From Betaproteobacteria bacterium (GTDB lineage: Bacteria; Pseudomonadota; Gammaproteobacteria; Burkholderiales; SG8-39): a DNA stretch of 7,087 nt. The stretch lies in contig JAOUGZ010000134.1 in assembly GCA_029865405.1 (NCBI GenBank), positions 1 through 7,087 on the forward strand, read 5' to 3'. Below are positions 5,956 to 7,087 of the stretch, one piece after another (the stretch's first letter is position 1; each line of letters starts with the position of its first letter). The position numbers and the translations under genes are program-made. A model generated the notes under the pieces. The model was not told the DNA's origin. It saw nothing but the letters and a program-made list of their open reading frames with translations, and ran no database searches.

Positions 5956-6441
5956 ATGAGTCTCGTCGCGAAACTGCTTCCATCCGCCAACGTGCTGCTC
6001 GACCTGCAGGTCTCGAGCAAGAAGCGCCTGTTCGAGCAGGTGGGGCTGATGTTCGAGAACCACCACGGCATCGCGCGCAGCCTCGTGTTCGACAGCCTGT
6101 TCGCGCGCGAGCGCCTCGGCTCTACCGGCCTGGGCCAGGGCGTGGCCATCCCGCATGGGCGCATCAAGGGCCTGAAGGACGCGCTGGGCGCCTTCGTGCG
6201 CCTCGCGCAGCCGGTGCCTTTCGACGCGCCCGACGGCAGGCCGGTGACCCTGCTTTTCGTGCTGCTGGTGCCCGAGCAGGCCACCGAGAAGCACCTGCAG
6301 ATCCTGTCGGAGCTCGCCCAGATGTTCAGCGACCGCGCGCTGCGCGACGCCATGAGCGCCGCCGCGGACGCCGCCGCCCTGCACCAGCTGATCGCCGCGT
6401 GGCAGCCCGATGCAGCAGGTCAACGTCAAGCGGTTGCATGA
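5956..6441 (+). CDS. ptsN: Nitrogen-PTS enzyme IIA (EIIA-Ntr), PtsN
   Basis: PtsN is the terminal phosphoacceptor of the regulatory PTS chain EI-Ntr to NPr to EIIA-Ntr. It carries no sugar and instead controls targets such as potassium uptake and other transport and stress functions (known mainly from E. coli and Pseudomonas). The 161-residue product is one PTS EIIA type-2 domain, close to the 163 residues of E. coli PtsN. The phosphorylated histidine is H67 in GSTGLGQGVAIPHGRIKG. The downstream LLFVLLVPEQATEKHLQILSELAQMFSD segment is also characteristic. The ATG at 5956 has only a poor GGA two bases upstream. A perfect -10 box lies about 40 bp before it. Its last 32 bp overlap hprK. The neighbouring rpoN fits the long-known rpoN-ptsN linkage. 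Confidence 0.96.
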   Translation: MSLVAKLLPSANVLLDLQVSSKKRLFEQVGLMFENHHGIARSLVFDSLFARERLGSTGLGQGVAIPHGRIKGLKDALGAFVRLAQPVPFDAPDGRPVTLLFVLLVPEQATEKHLQILSELAQMFSDRALRDAMSAAADAAALHQLIAAWQPDAAGQRQAVA

Positions 6442-7087
6442 AGCCAACCGCGAGACGCTCGCCCTGGCGTGGGTCGCCGGGCGCGATGCGGACACGGTCG
6501 TGCGCCGCGAGCCGGCCGCCGCGGCCGCGCTGATCGGCCACCTCAACCTCACCCATCCCAACCGCATCCAGGTCGCGGGCGCCGACGAAGCCGGCGCGCT
6601 CGAGGACCTGGCCGAGGCGCTGTTCGCCGCCGCGCCGGCGGCCGTGATCCTCGCCGACGGCATTGCCCCGTCGCCGACCCTGCGCGAGCGGGCGGAGCGC
6701 ACCGCGACGCCGCTGTTCACCACGCCGCTGCCGGCGACGCGCGTCATCGAGAAGCTCGCGCGCTTCCTGGCAAAAGCGCTCGCCGAGCGCACCGAGCGCC
6801 ACGGCGTGTTCATGGACGTGCTCGGCATGGGCGTGCTCATCACCGGCGACTCGGGCGTGGGCAAGAGCGAGCTTGGCCTCGAGCTGATCAGCCGGGGCCA
6901 CGGCCTGGTGGCCGACGACGTGGTGGAGATCTCGCGCCTCGCCGCCGACACGCTCGAGGGACGCTGCCCGCCGGTGCTCAAGGACTTCATCGAGGTGCGC
7001 GGACTCGGGTTGCTCGATGTGCGCACCATCTTCGGCGAAACGGCAGTGCGCCCGAGGATGAAGCTCAAGCTCATCGCCCACCTGGAC
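6410..7087 (+). CDS. hprK: HPr kinase/phosphorylase HprK, N-terminal 226 residues (runs off the window)
   Basis: HprK phosphorylates and dephosphorylates a serine of HPr-type proteins, adjusting flux through the phosphorelay. No stop occurs before the window end; full-length proteins are about 310-320 residues, so roughly the last 90 are missing. The N-terminal domain (about 1-125) includes the typical LIGHLNLTHPNRIQVAG (41-57). The catalytic domain begins with H131 in RHGVFMDVLGMGVLI, then P-loop GDSGVGKS (146-153), an acidic pair D169-D170 expected to bind Mg2+, and the HprK signature EVRGLGLLDVRTIFG (195-209). The ATG at 6410 overlaps ptsN by 32 bp in another frame; it gives the N-terminus MQQVNVKRLHEAN, like other betaproteobacterial HprK. 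No ribosome binding site is obvious. Its place after ptsN, where E. coli has rapZ-npr, points to a betaproteobacterium. Confidence 0.96.
   Translation, partial: MQQVNVKRLHEANRETLALAWVAGRDADTVVRREPAAAAALIGHLNLTHPNRIQVAGADEAGALEDLAEALFAAAPAAVILADGIAPSPTLRERAERTATPLFTTPLPATRVIEKLARFLAKALAERTERHGVFMDVLGMGVLITGDSGVGKSELGLELISRGHGLVADDVVEISRLAADTLEGRCPPVLKDFIEVRGLGLLDVRTIFGETAVRPRMKLKLIAHLD

Noticed and set aside
6418..6437. GG...TTGC pattern considered as a sigma-54 -24/-12 promoter upstream of or within hprK
   Set aside because: The GG-to-GC distance is 18 nt rather than the required 12, and the flanking bases do not match TGGCAC-N5-TTGC. No convincing sigma-54 promoter was found elsewhere by eye.
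1..7087. Search for mobile elements, CRISPR repeats, tRNA or rRNA genes, or an undescribed gene system
   Set aside because: All coding space is filled by recognised core genes with consistent codon character; no transposase, direct-repeat array, attachment site or structured RNA gene was seen.

Overview
The window comes from a GC-rich proteobacterial chromosome, most probably a betaproteobacterium (Burkholderiales or Nitrosomonadales-like). This rests on protein character and gene order: kdsD-kdsC-lptC-lptA-lptB-rpoN-hpf-ptsN followed by hprK. Enterobacteria have rapZ-npr directly after ptsN, whereas betaproteobacteria typically have hprK there. The genus cannot be named from sequence alone.

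Layout: a partial CPA2-family cation:proton antiporter runs leftward off the window (1-636, minus strand). A 45-bp divergent gap follows, and then nine genes run rightward with almost no spacing. Positions 682-4096 hold the LPS supply and export block: KdsD and KdsC make the sugar Kdo, while LptC, LptA and LptB are the bitopic inner-membrane, periplasmic and ATPase parts of the LPS transport bridge. Positions 4127-5873 hold sigma-54 (rpoN) and the short ribosome hibernation factor (hpf). Positions 5956-7087 hold the nitrogen-PTS regulators: EIIA-Ntr (ptsN) and HPr kinase/phosphorylase (hprK, cut by the window end).

The genes are tightly coupled. Three successive junctions (kdsC/lptC, lptC/lptA, lptA/lptB) are 4-bp stop/start overlaps, two of them with GTG starts, and ptsN/hprK overlap by 32 bp. 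The only gaps are kdsD-kdsC (4 bp), lptB-rpoN (30 bp), rpoN-hpf (10 bp) and hpf-ptsN (82 bp). Perfect or near-perfect -10 hexamers lie before kdsD, before rpoN (inside lptB) and before ptsN, but none has a recognisable -35 box.

All the genes are recognisable core functions with intact key motifs. I see no mobile element, CRISPR array, tRNA, rRNA or novel defence or biosynthetic system. The one structural signal that gene content does not explain is a perfect 15-bp inverted repeat inside the lptA signal-peptide codons (2868-2899).
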